From Tetranychus cinnabarinus (lineage: Eukaryota > Arthropoda > Arachnida > Trombidiformes > Tetranychidae): 64,000 nt of DNA. The notes under the pieces were generated by a model. It worked only from the letters and a program-made list of their open reading frames with translations. It was not told the DNA's origin and did not search any database. Positions within the stretch are counted from its first letter, which is position 1; every line of letters starts with the position of its first letter. The DNA lies in NCBI GenBank assembly GCA_022266195.1, contig WHVY01000003.1, forward strand, positions 4,650,001 through 4,714,000, in the 5' to 3' direction. A program made the translations under genes and the position numbers. Positions 23,873 to 38,800 of the stretch are shown piece after piece.

Positions 23873-26800
23873 ATGTCAAACGACAGATTTGTTCTCCAAG
23901 TTTATGTTGGAGCTTTTAGCCGTTTATATGAGGCCTTGTCCATTGAAGCAAGTAAACAGACAACAACAGAGGAGATAATTGAATGTATAGCCGAAAAATT
24001 GAGTCTCCGAGATGCCAATAGTTACGAGCTTGCAGAAGTGATACTTGGCCATGAGGGCGAAGATTGTAAAGAACGACGGATAGGTCCTAGTGAATGTCCT
24101 GTTGCCCTTCAACTATTGTGGCCTCTTAATCCTAAGTGTAACAACAACCAAGGTATACCCAAAGATGGTAAAAATAAGGATATTTTTTCTGGTTTCATTG
24201 GACCTGAGTATAGATTCTGCTTACGACGTAAAATTATGCAACAATGTATGAACTGGTCTTTCTCATGGACCGATAGTAATGATTCTCAACTTTTGAAAGA
24301 TTATTTCCTTCGATTCCTGTATCAACCAAGAGACAGAGAGTACCCAGATTTGTGCCAACTACCTGATTTAACAGAGCAAACTTTATTGGAAAATCTTAAG
24401 GTCAGAAATTTTACATTCTTTTAATGGCACATCATATTATGAACATTGTTCTTATGTGACTTTTTTACTCATTTTTCAATACAGGCAAGATTTGAGAAAG
24501 GCCATATTTATACCTATGTTGGGTCCATTTTGATTGCCGTCAACCCTTTTAAATTTTATCCTATTTATAACCCTAAATATGTTCAACTTTATCAAAATCG
24601 CCGTCTTGGTGATTTACCACCACACATATTTGCCATTGCGGATGCTGCCTATCAGGTATGGTATGGTTTTTAGATAGCGGATCTTTTGATGTTTATGATG
24701 ATGGGAGACTTATACGAAGGCCCTTATAGTCTCGTTGCTATCCTCTTTTACCATCATCATTACATCAAGATAACTCCCTTATTTTTGTCTATAAAATCAT
24801 TTATCTTAACCTATTGGATTGAATATGTCAATTAATCAACAAAATGTTTATTCCTTTTTCTTTTTCCTCTCCTTTCTTCCCATTTCTTCCTTTATTAGGC
24901 TATGCTTCGCAAAAGATGTAACCAATGTATTGTGATATCTGGTGAAAGTGGCTCTGGTAAGACAGAAAGCACCAATCTTCTTCTTCACCATTTAACTGCT
25001 CTTAGTCAAAAAGGCAGTCATGGAAGCGGTGTGGAACAAACCATTCTTGGAGCTGGGCCTGTCTTAGAAGCCTTTGGTAATGCCAAGACAAAACATAATA
25101 ATAATTCAAGTAGATTCGGTAAATTTATTCAAGTTAATTACAAAGAAAATGGAATGGTACATGGTGCCGTGGTTCAAAAATATCTATTGGAAAAGTCAAG
25201 GATAGTTTCTCAAGCCAAAAATGAGAGAAATTATCATGTATTCTATTATTTGTTGGCCGGCGCTGATCAAGCTGATAAAGAAGTTCTACATTTAACTAAA
25301 GCATCTGATTATTTTTACTTAAATCAAAGTAAATGTTATACATTAGAAGGGGTCGATGAAGCTTACGAATTCAGTCGGCTTAAACAGTCCCTTGAAATGG
25401 TTGGATTTTCACGGGAAAAACAGCGTCGATTGTATGCTGTTCTTTCAGCAGTACTTCATCTAGGAAATGTTGAATTTACTAAAAAGTCAACTTACCACAG
25501 TGATGAAACTGTGATGGTGCAAAACGTTCAAGCAGTGTCCATCATTTCAAAATTATTAATGGTCAAAGAGGAAACATTGTTAAGTGCCCTAACCTGCAAA
25601 AAAACAAAAGCAGCCAAAGGTGAAACAATAATTATCAATTATAAAATGGCTGATGCAGTGGCTACTCGAGATGCCATGGCAAAGTGTTTGTATGGTGCTC
25701 TTTTTGATTGGATTGTTATGCAAGTTAATCAAGCTTTGTTAACCAAAAAAGAACCTCGTGATCATCGTGGTAACTATATTGGTGTTTTGGATATATTTGG
25801 TTTTGAAGATTTTGGTGATCAAAATTATTTTGAACAGTTTTGTATTAATTTTGCCAATGAACATCTTCATCATTATTTTAATCAGCATGTGTTTAAATAT
25901 GAACAAGAGGAATACAGGCGAGAAGGAATCAATTGGAAGAGTATTGATTTTCATGATAATGTTGGTTGCCTTAATCTTATTGAGGGCCGTCCACAAGGTT
26001 TATTGTGTTTATTGGATGACCAATGTAACTTTCCAGGAGCTAGCAACTCAACGGTTTTACAAAAGTTTGTGAACCATCATCAAAATAATCCTTTATTTGA
26101 AGTGCCTCCTTGTCGTCAGAGCGCTTTTGTGATCAAACATTATGCGGGAAAAGTGAAATACCAAATTAAGGATTTCCGTGAAAAAAATATGGACCTAATG
26201 AGACCAGATATTGTTTGTTTATTGAAAAGTAGTAGTTCTGCTTTTGTCCGTGAACTAGTTGGATCAAATCCTCTTGCCATCTTCCGTTGGCAGATATTAA
26301 AGGCCTTCTTCAAATCTTACTTTGTATTCACCAAACTAAGAGAGCAATCCAAGCAAAGAAGAGGTAATCATCGAAAAAAACATCATTTGTTTAATTGTTA
26401 CTTTTTTTCTACCAACTCAAACAATCAGCTACCATACAATCCTCACATCAATTACCTTTTCTATCTTACATACTTCTCCTGCTCTCTTATTCATCTTACC
26501 CTGACCCTTCTTTTTCTCTTTCTTTTTCTCTCTCTTTCTTTCATCATAATCTTCAACTTGTTCTTTTTAACCTGCTTCATCATACTCTCACTCCCATCTT
26601 GAACTCATACTTTCCTTTCATCATTATACGTTTCACCGAATTTTCTTTCATTTCTCATTATTGTTAAACCTATTTTTCTCCCTATCACCATTATTTAACT
26701 CAACTTCAGACTGATACTTCTAATATACACATTGTCAGAATCAGATAAAAACAACTTACATACTTTGTCAGACAAACAAACCATCATCAAATTTTTACTA

Positions 26801-29800
26801 TCGCTCTCAGAATCCGTATTATAACACCAAACTTCCATATCGCATTAAACAATAAGCTTCTCACCTTCCTTTTACTCAATTTCTCATGATAGTCGATTTT
26901 TCTTTTTCAAACGGTATTTATTTCCTTAACTAAACTCTCTTTTTCCAATTTTCTCTCTCTTTCTCCTTCTCCATCTTTTAGCCATGAATGGTGCCGGATC
27001 GATGAACACAACCTCATCAAAAGCCAAAACCTGTAAAATAGGTGCCTTTGAGATGAAGCAAAGGTAAAAAAAATCAACATATAAGGAAAAAACTTATAAT
27101 CTAAAATTTATACTCACATTTATACTTACTCATGTCTCTCTGTTTATGGTGATATGTAAAATTAGTAGAAAGAGATGATGAAGAAGAGCAAAAATCCTGT
27201 ATCCTTAGTTGAAGACAGGAAGACAAGAAGAGAGACAGGAAAAGAGGAAGATCTGGACTGCTTTTTTCTCCTTCAGTAAAACAAGTCTTTCTCTATTCCA
27301 TATCTCATCTTAAAGACATGGATTGGGTTTCTTATTGGAATCCCTTTTTGTTTCTTCATCTCTCTCTCACCATTTCACACACAACCCATATTCATCATAT
27401 TTGTTTTTGATCAGCATCATCCTCCTACTTTTCCTCTTTCTCATCTCTCCATTTAGTCTTTTGATTTTCATCTTTAATTTCTTGTTTTCGTCTTCTGTGA
27501 ATATTTTGAAAAAATATGCTCTTTTTGCTTGACGATGGTCATCATCGTTGCCATTGTTTTTGTCTTTGCTTTTAATCTGCTCATCATTATCATTCTAGTT
27601 GATGAATTGCTTTGATAATGACAGTTATGTCATTATCGCTGATGTTTACAATTCAGAGTTAGTTGAAAAAATTGACTTGTTTTTTTTTGCCTTGAAAAAA
27701 ACTACTTAAAATGAGTCAACCAAATGTGAACCAGAAAAACATTTTCATATCAACATTTATCTTCAGCTTTATAATTTTCACAATATGTGAAGATGAACCA
27801 ACATTTATTTTAAAAGATTGATAGTTTTATTTATTTTATCCAATTGATCATAACTTTATTTTCAATATAATGATCCTAAAATTCAAGATGAAAACAAATT
27901 AACTCGGTATCTTCATCATTTTTAATGTTATTCAGCTACTTACCATCCAAATCACACAGCTAATCATATTTTTTGATTCTTGTTTTTGTTGACTCCATGT
28001 TTGTTGTAATCCATGGTTACTCATGATATCATCCTAAATTTTAATGATAACACTCTCACATTTCACTTCCAGTTTTAGCCTATTCTATGTTTTCCTCTTT
28101 CTCACTCTTTTCCTTTCTCAACTCTTCATCTTAAAATATCCTGGAAACCGTTCTTTAATCAAATATTATCATTCAACTTGACGAAGCGTAATATTAAATC
28201 TTCCCATCTTCTTTCTCTTCCTTCTCCCCTGATATTCAATATACCTTTCTCTTACCCATATCTTACTGATTATTTTGATTATTTCCCAAAATTTCTCATT
28301 TTGATTTCTTAAAAGTTTAAGGCTTAGTTTCCCATCTAGAGTCAAGTTAACCCAAAATCGCAATAGATTGAAATGAGAGATTTGATTTCCTTTAAGGTCA
28401 ATTGTTGATCGGATTTTTGTTAATTTGCCGATCGACTAACAAAAAGTAATGATCAACAAATCGTTAGGTGAACATAATGTTCAATGGATTCAATCCAATG
28501 CGTTGACACAAACCAGTTTGAATAATTTTCATCATTTTAGTCAACTACTATTTTTATTGATACATTTACCTTCATAGATAACCTCAATGTTTTAAACTTT
28601 ACATTTGACTTATAATAATAGTGGTAATAATAATGATGATAATAACACCAAGAGACGATCAGTTGTATTTTAATTCAAATTATATTTTGATTGTCTCTTG
28701 ATAGTAACTGAGAAAAAACTAGAAGTAATTCATAATACTTAAAAATAATGACTTTCTAACTCATAACGATCAACTTCAATCAATAATTCAAATTGCACAG
28801 ACACTTGCACTATAAAAAAAAGTTTAACGATAGTTATTAGTTGATGTAATAATAATGATGAAAATAGTAATGACAAGCAAACAAGTTGCTGTTGAAATGA
28901 AATGTTTTTTATTTTGTTTTCTCAGTTGAAACAAGGTAACTTTTTTTATGTGTATTAAATGATGACAATTATGTTTCTCTCATTGATGGAATTGAATTGA
29001 ATTGCAATATTATCGTCATCCTGTTCAACTGACTCCTGCTCTTGGAATCATAACAACAACGATGTTATCCTTTTATCCTCTTCCTTCTAGAGATAACCAT
29101 CTTTCAATTCATTTATCTCATCACCATTATCATCATTATCATTAGTAACATCATAGTACCTTTTCCCTGTTATCTCATCCTATTTTGGTTTCTTCTGTTT
29201 TTCACTCTACCACCCAATCCATCAGTATCATCATCATTATTATAATTATTTTTAGGACCAGTTTCATCTTTTCACAAGCATTATCATGTAATTTTTGTAT
29301 CGATCACAATCAAACTATCACAAACTGAACATTAATGTTCAAAGTTGGCATCAACAAAAAAAATGAAATGAAATGAAAATAGCGTGAGATTTTTGCAAAC
29401 ACATGTTTGCACGCTTACTCTCCCGTTAACCTTTCATCTGATTCATCAACACACAATGGCCAATATTTACTTACATTATCAGCAAATATTGTCCATCTAA
29501 CTGGCTATTTAACGTCTGCAACCTTTTATATCAACATGGTCAATTTTTTTCACCTAAAAGTCCAAACAAATGAATTTCCTTTCAAGAAATGAAGATCAAT
29601 TTCTTTGTCTTTTTCAATTTAATTTTTCAATCTGTTGACGACATTTGAAACTGTTATAACAAAAAATTAGCCCAACGATTCGCCATCAAAATTGATGTCT
29701 ATCCTCCGTCCCCTTAAATTAGCTCTGAAATGCCAGTTTTATCATTGATTCCAATTCGTGTTTCAACTTCCTTCAACAATAACATCACAAAAAACTCAAC

Positions 29801-32800
29801 ACATCTTAACCTTCATCCTGACAAGGCATCAAAAAAACAGTTTAACGTGCATTGTTTATTTTTCAATCCATCTTGATCTTGAGCTAATTGATTTGTTACT
29901 CTCAAGCTATCTATTAATTTAATTAGTATTGTACTTTTAATTTGTTGTTTGTTTACCCTTACAATGCTATTTAAACAATTAATTTTTCAATATCAGAAAA
30001 TTTCATCCAGAAAAGCTTAAAAACCAATTCTAACAAAATTATTGAATATCTTGCCAGTTACGTTTATTGAATTATTGACAGACCATTTTATTCAACAATT
30101 GTTTAAACAGTAATTTCACCTGAACTTCAAATTTAATTTGATTTTTTTATGTTTCTTTCAACTAAAATTAATTTCTACTTTAGCTTGACAAAAATCAAAA
30201 GTTAATTGAAACTGTAAACAGGAACATTGTCATTAAGGAAGGACAATAATCAGTAAATTTTGACTTACCTTTTGTTCACAAATAATACATCAATTGCTTA
30301 ATAGTTTCCTTAATTTTTACATCATTATCAAACCCTCCCAACTCACCTTCACCATCATTCACAAATCATCCTCCTTTTTGCTCCCAAACAATTGCAGCGT
30401 GAAACAAATTTATTATTTAACAATGACAGTTAGACAATTTTATTATTTACTCATAGCATTTCATTAATTGACTTTTCACATCCTGTCAGCATCCTTACCT
30501 TCATCCAAATATCCTCATCAGTTTTAAATTAACGCTCAAAACTATCTCTTGAAGTGCAAATGGAATCGCCATTTTGCCAATTTCAATTACACAATGCTTG
30601 AGCGTCCTAAACCTTGTCAATCAATTGAACTTTTTTACCTTTCGAACCTCGTCCGTGCTCAGTCTGAACATTAATCTTGTTGCTTAAAGATCACAAATTA
30701 TTCTGTGTTCATTATCATTCAACATCATGCAAGAGTGTTAACAAGATGAACCAACAAAACTTTAATGATATTGAGAATGAACAAGGTTTATATTTTTTTC
30801 ATATATTATCTTGTAAATGAAACTTTACGCTGTTCATTATTTACAGATATTAGAAGTTGAGCTTTTTTCTTGCATCTTAAGCCAACTTATTGCTCTCATG
30901 TTTCTCTCTTAATGACATTTATTGATGATGATTAAAAATTTAAACTTTTATCCGGATTACAGGAAAGCCTAAACCCCTTAGTGCATGTGGGCCAAATATT
31001 GAAACGATGATGTAAAATAATAAGATGATGAAAAAAAGGAAAACAAAATCTATGTTTATATTGACTTTGTTAAGTATACTTACTAATGGCTTATTTAATG
31101 GAATCCATGTTAACTTTTCTCACGATTTTGTCTCAATATTTGAAAAACTCGCCAGTTTCATTATCTTCTTTTATTCACGCAAAATGTTTCATTAACGTTT
31201 TTGGGTTTGAATTTTCTTTCATTACAAATTAATCCATTTTGATAGATTTTTTCCTCAATCCGTATTTAGTTTACATTCATGCCATAAGTTGACCCTTCGA
31301 CTAACATTTCATTCTAATCATAGGTCAGCTCACGGCAAACTTTATCATTTACTTTCACTTACCCTTTTAATCGGTAAATATTAGCTTATGTATATTTACC
31401 AAAACTTGATTAATGTACATTTCATTTTGCTTAGTTTTGATTTATTTTGACTAATGTTCAACACACTTTGCAATGGTGAACTTATTCTGTCCTCTACAAA
31501 CCCCTTTGTGTCCATAGCAATGGATAAAATAACGGAAACAATTTCACGTTTATTCTCATTTCAACCATGACAACTGAGAATAGTTTTGTGTAACTCTTTG
31601 CTATTCATGAAAAATACTGAAAACCAACGAAATAACTTTTACTGCTATTTTAGTTGAATGTTTCATTCAATGTCTCATAAATCAACAGTTGGACAAGTTT
31701 GCAACCACTAAATATAACTTGGTTGAAATGGACAGAAACCTCTGTGGTTTGTGGTGTTTGAACTGAAAGGTCATCCGTAAAGAGTAAATGAGACAGATTG
31801 ATATCAAGTTGCTTAAATAAGCTTTCAAAGTTAGCATTGGTTTTGCATTTTGCAAATAATCAGTTTGGACGAGCTCATAGGGAGAAAAAAGTTGTCGTTA
31901 GCTTTTCTCACGACCTTTCATTGAGCAGAAAAATGAGATGTTGAGAGAAGAAGACAGAGAGGAAGAAAGAGAGGAAGATAGATGAAGATGAACCCAAATC
32001 ATGTCAGAAGTGTCTAAAATGTTAACTTTTTTGTCACTTCTAATCAAACCTTTTTTGTTGGTCGTTAAACAGCACTCGCATCTTAAATTATTCAAATTAG
32101 CTTGAAACCACAATAATTACTTTTTGCTGTTTCCAATTGAACTTTGTTTTCCCTTCCAGTGATCTTAACCCTCTCCTTGTTCATAACTACAATGAACATG
32201 ATGCAAAAGAAAAAATTTGCATTATTATTGATATTATACACTCTTTCACGTAATTTCATCATTGACAAAGCAATGTCTTCTCATGAATATTAACTAATTT
32301 TGTCTTCTCTGATTGGTTTGTTGCTTTTTTACAATTTAAACCAGATTTAAGCATCAATTGTACACTTGAATTAAACGTTTGCGTTTTGTTTTTGCAAAAT
32401 TTTACAAGATTGGTAGTTACAATTAATGGATGACTTAAATTGCAATTGAATTTAATAAACGAGTTAATTGTACGACCGTATGATGATAACTTATATGTTT
32501 TAAAAATAATCAAGATGGTGATTAACATGATGATAGTGTGACTTAATTTGATAATGATAATTTAAAATATGTACTGCAAACTATTTAGGTAAAAGTATAA
32601 TGTTGATCATGTTAATCATGAGGGTTAACTTTCTATATTTATCAATTCAATATCCATATTAGCATAAACTGTGAATTTAATTAATATTTGTTTGTAAAGA
32701 TAATACAGATTTACAGTTTAACAATTGAAAAAAATAATCAGTTGATTGCTGTAAACATTTGTGATCAACTGATTCTCGATATTTTATTTGCTTAACATTC

Positions 32801-35800
32801 CTTTAACGTCACTTTTTTCAACCCTTTTCAAGCTTCATCATCATTATCATCATAATCATCATCATTGACTTTAAATGTTTAGGTCAAATGATGCTCGTGA
32901 TTTAAGTAATGGATAAACATACCTTTTACCGGTTACCTTGACCGTCACATTTTTTAAATGCTCATCTTTTTTTCAACTAATAGTTAGTTAATCACTGTTT
33001 TGGAACGACAGTTGGTTCTAATTAATTACAATTAGGCTTAACTTTGCATTTTTCTTTCATTTTTCTTAATTTTCTCCTCATTTTGTGAATATTTTCATTG
33101 CTCAATTATACTTAATCATTCATTAATTATTGAATTATAAATTAGATTAACTTTTAACATACTTTTGCTAAATCTTTTTTCATCAGTTTACCTTTATGTT
33201 ATTGAAATTAAATAGATTTGTGTTTATCCAATAATCACACAATTCAGTTGATGAAATAAACTTTGTATTAAATTGATAACCTTATTGATTATCATTATTT
33301 ACAAAATTGCCATTTTAATTGTAAATATTGAGGATGAAATTGTTTAATTTTACGTTGATTTGATATTTTTGAAAATGCCTCAATAATCAAATCATTTGAG
33401 TGAAAGCCACAAAAAAGGGCTTCTTACCTGAATCCTTGTTTTTGTTGAACCTTAATTTGCATCATTGTGTCTGATTTAATAAATTGTTGTTTTGGTTAAA
33501 AGTAATTGATTGAGTGGAAAATTACCTCTTTTTGCTGTTGCTTGACATTTTATTAGCTGTATTGTTTATTTGTAATTCAATCTTATTCATTGACACTCTC
33601 ACACTGTGTTTTTAAACTATTACAATCAACACCAACAAAAGACATTTTTTTCTTTCTCTTCCATTTGACATGTAAATGGTTTCGCCTGAAATGAGATGAA
33701 AACTGTTTTTCACCTTAAATGCTGAACACTGCAAAAAGATGATGAAGAAAAGTAAAGAAGAAAAAAAAGGTTTGAAGCAAATAAATAACTTGAAGTGATG
33801 ATGTTACATGTTGGGATAAACAAGTGCTTATTTTTTGCTGGTTACATTGTTTTCAAAATTTTGGCAATTGCAGTTGATAATGGCCGGTTCATGATGACAT
33901 TAGGTTACTTTTATAAAGCAAAAAACTGACAATAGTTTGAATCTGTCATGAGATTACTTTTTTTCACCAACATCACCAACATGATCACCATCAGAATCAT
34001 AATCATCCTACAGTCAACTTATCATCTTTTTGTCCTTTTTTCTCACTGGCTTATTGCCATTGCATTACATGCTTTTTTGTTGTTATATTTTTCATCTTTC
34101 AATCATTCACCGTTTTACTCTACTTTTTAGATTAATTGAGTGGGTATCCTTTTCATCCTTTTCACTCATTCAGGAACATTTCTTCTTCATTTCTGACAAC
34201 ATTCAGATTCTTTCATTTCACCTTTTTGTTCATCTTCACTATTATCTCAATCATTATAATTTACTTATTGGTTTACTTATTTTTACGTTAATTGTATGAT
34301 TGAGTTAATTTTTTGACTGCACAAAAGTCAAACTGATTACTAACGGCTGACAAAAATTGCCTTTTTGTCCCTTTTATCCTAATCATGTATTTATCTTATT
34401 CACAGTCGAAAGAGTTTTTCATTTATCAACATTCGAGTCATTTCATTATTGGTTCCATCTAGGATCAGCCTTTATTTGCATCATTTTTTACCTTCTTTTA
34501 CCTCGTTTGTTGTTTCAATCGTTTTTGCCGTTATTATTGTTTTTACTGTTGTGTGTGCATCTGAACGGCTGTCTTAGCACATAGCGTCATTGCAATTGCG
34601 TGCTAAGAGCTGAAACACGCGTCATGAAGCAAAAAACTCACCTCATTAGTTGCTGTTTATATTTGCTTGTTGCTCAAAAAAATGAAGCAACTATTGGTTT
34701 CTGTATAATACTTTTGAATATTTTTGGTTAAAAAGTCAAAGGAAAAAGCAATTGACTGTTACTTTTTTGTTTCATCAAAAAGCCACAATTTGCGCTATAA
34801 TCAGACCTACTTTAAGTTTGCATGTTTAATCATGATTCAGTTTCAAGGTTGAAACTATTTTTTACTAATTGTTGATTTGATGTTGAAATTTAAAGTTAAT
34901 TTTGGCTCGGATTTTGATTGATTTTCTTATATCCTTATCCTTAATCTCATGGTTATTTTTATTCTTGAGCTCAGACCAAAATTATTTCAATTTGATCTTC
35001 AATATACAAAATTTAGATTATTTTTGATTTTCTTTCAATCCTAAAATGATTTTTTAATTCAACTCAAATCTCGGATTTTTCATTGAAAATTGATTTCCTT
35101 TAAAACGTATCTTTTGCTTATAAATATATTTTATCAATCAGTTTTGGTAAAATAACGTTTTTTTCATCTTCATTGTATTTGTTTGATTTGTTCATAATTT
35201 TATTGTATCAAAAATCTTGAAATTTTAGTTCAGCTGTAAAAAGCTTGTTCACACCCATTTGTATTCAATGTAACATGATTACTACCATTGACCAAGTACA
35301 ATCAACGTGAACAATCAACATCAACATGTTGCTATTAAAAAAGTTATATAATATAAATTGGGTAAGCCAATGTCAAGAATCATCCGAGCGATGAGAATGA
35401 TGAAAAGATGAATGAGTAATGATGAAGATGAGAGAGTCTGGGAGAAAGTGGTAATACTAGTTGAAGTTCAATTGTTTGTCTGATAAAAGGAAAAAAATTC
35501 TGACCTTGCAACTGAATCTATTGATAACTTAAACTGTAATCAGACTCCAATTATTTAATTCACTTGTTTACTCACCATCAACAACTTTTAAAACGACCTT
35601 TCTTCCTAAATGATCAACACAGTTCTCATGTTTGATGGTCATTGAAATATCAAATACAGTGAATCCTAGTAAAACTGGTGACTTTATTTTTCGAAGACAT
35701 TTTTCTGAATTTCTCCTTCCTTTATGGTTTCTTGTTCATGCTTATGATTCATCATTGAATCTCGGAGATTCCATGATTTCCTCTTTCATTGTACCAGGTA

Positions 35801-38800
35801 TTGTCAATTGACCTTGTTTGAAACTGCAAGTCGATATGAAACAATACTAGAAACAAAGTTTTGCTTATTTATGTGTTCTGTTTTCATGATATTTTTAAGA
35901 AATATATTTTCAATAGAAACCTCAAGACGGTTAACAATGTTATTGTTTATCTTTAGGAACAAGATTCAGCTGCATGATAAAGCTGGAATATCAAATTTGA
36001 TTGATTGAGAAGGTCACATTAATATCACCTTGACATGAATGAATAAACTGAAAGTGAATTAAAATTAAAACTGCATCACTTGATTGTTATTATTTTCATC
36101 TCCTTGTCACATCAACTGTTTTCATCTAACCTACGTTGATTTACTTTGCTTTTATGGGATTGTGTCCAAAGTAAATAGCAAATTTCTTTACTCTTTTCTT
36201 CAAACAAAATTCAACAACAAAAAAGTTTTATCATGTAAATTGCTCTGTTTTATACCATCTATAGCTTGATCACTTGAACAGTTAACACTGTTGACACATT
36301 AACCTTACAATGAATACTATTTTGGTACACTTGATTCTCACCATCTCTGTCTAATTGTTGAAAATTTGTTAGTCACAGTCACTAGATTACAACTTTGTTG
36401 ATGAACACTTGCATGGTTAAATTAATTCTTCATCATGACATTTGGAAAACTTGATATTCTCATGATTTAATCTGATAACGTCTAAATTTTTTACATTTCC
36501 CTTTGCAACATCAATGCGACTCTGCATTGTTTGAACACTTTTCAATCGCACTTTCTGACATTTATTCATTCACATTGTATATTTGTACCTTTGCTTTTAT
36601 TGCTTTCTCATCTACTGTATCAAGCAGCAAAAATAACCTAAGCTCAACTATACATAAGAAAGCAAATGTATTATTTATGCAATCTTAATTGCATCTATTA
36701 TATATTCATGTTCATTGTTTGAATTGTACTTTTTTGCAATATCACCACCGTTGTTGGTCATATTAGCTGATTTATTCATTAATTTGAAAATGTTTTGTCG
36801 TTTCATTTCAACTGATACCTTTTTTCAACTGTTTGTGTTGACTTTGTCGAGTTGAATACGATTTTGAATGCACTCTTTCGATCTAATAAATACCAATCGT
36901 TGAACATTGCTTTATATATTGCAGCTACTGTTTGTATTTATTTAAATTCAACCTTTTATCATTATTTGATTGTTAATTTGATCTGTCAACTGCTTTTGAT
37001 TTAATTCACTAACAGTTACTATTACAATCCTTTCCATCTACTTAACTCCAATCATTGCTACGATCTATTATCAATTTTCAAATTAATTGAATGCAAAACT
37101 TTTCAAATGACAAAGTTTATCATAAGACGCATTTTCAGTCCAGGTTATTGATACTTGAATGGACTAAAAATTTGGTCTTTCATCAAACGTAGTATCAAAC
37201 ATTTCTTTTCCGGGTCTTTCTAGACTTAATTTGCTTTTTTCTGTTCTCTCTCATCATTTTTTATTCGATGACTAGACCTGTTTAAACTCTCTTGAAACAA
37301 TCATCATTATCATCATTCAATCTCAACCAGCATGATAAATTCATTTTTGAATAGGATCTTCCTGTTACTCTTGTCACTGTTATTGTTTGCCGTGAAAGTG
37401 TTCATAACTGGTTGTTTTGGTCAAGCATAGCTTAAAGTTTGAAGAAAGGTGAAAAAAGACAAAGAAATCGATTCTCCGTCAAATTAGAAGTTTCTTTCAG
37501 AAAAAAAACTTTTTTTTTGGAAACAAATAAAACTGTTTAAGCTCGAGAATTGGCTGTAACTCTCATAAAAGTACCTATTGAGCTCAGGTAATTCAACCTT
37601 GATGAAATGTTTCATCTTTTCAATCATAAATAAATCAAGGTTACTTTAGGTGAAATACCTTTTTTCACTCACTTTTGTTATGTTTGGTCACAATGTTTAA
37701 GCTTTCAATACTTATGTTAATCAAATGACCCTTCTGCAATCCATTCATTGGTAATTTGCTCATCTTGTTTTCAAATGAAGTGTCGATTTTTTCATCTATT
37801 TCATCTCCTATTTTCGGCTAATTGTTTGTTTTTCAAATGCTTTCATTGGTAGTGAAATTTTTTCATTTTTTCTCAATCATTTTCCGTTGATTTATAATTT
37901 AGAGGGAATTTACTGAATCAATGAAAAACAGGAAATTTGATCCGGTTTGAGTATTCCTGACTTTTCAATTACTTGTAATCAAATTAACTCTTTCATCAAT
38001 CACATGCACTCATTTGATTTACTGTATTTTAATCCCTAACTATTACAGTTGTCCTTTTAATCAACATTTAATGGTATTTCTCTGTCTCTATGCTCAACCT
38101 AGGTTTTAAGTTATTGTCCTTGTCATTGATAGATATACAATTTGCATAAAATTGATTTTAATTTATGCAAAGATATCTTCTTTTAATTGAACTGATTGTG
38201 TAAAATTGCTCAGCATTTTATCTGATTCTCAGCTAAAGCAGAAATAAGACAAATTTTCAGAATCTCGTTTCTTCATTGCTCATTTACGTTGTTGACAGTT
38301 TCATTATCTTTGCTGTTCTTATACTTATCATCCTTTTTTACCGTTAATTTCATTATTCTCATTTCAGGCTATTCCAACTGATTCATCTACCGTAAACTTT
38401 GATGAAGAATGATCTTTTATTTGTAGATCAGTATTTGTTTGATTGTGATTTTGATCTACCGTTTGACTTGCTTCTACTCCATCTGACCTTAATTTATTGC
38501 TAGCATGTCAATTGACCTGTCAACTTGGCACTCCTTCAGCTATTAGCTATTAATACTTTCTAACTCTTCATCTTCTGTTCAAAGTCATCTGCCTTCCCCT
38601 CGATTACTTATTTATCACCTTAAATCTGCACTTACAGCTGATTTTAAGCCTTTTTTGGCTTCTCGTGTCCAACAATTCAACCATAAATCAATCCAAGTTA
38701 TTATTTGATTTAAATAGTCAATGCTCTCAGTTTCACATCAATTCAACCATTAGTCTTTGCAAGTTAAACCATTGAAGCATGGGCTGTCAACCTGAATTTC

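Noticed and set aside
26364..26602. Open continuation of the myosin exon 3 frame
   Set aside because: Follows a good donor site and becomes low complexity; the phase of the next exon fits only if the donor at 26364 is used.
33948..34584. Run of overlapping 60-90 codon plus-strand frames in myosin IX intron 4
   Set aside because: Phe/Leu/Ser/His low-complexity products of pyrimidine-rich intron sequence; no splice logic or homology.
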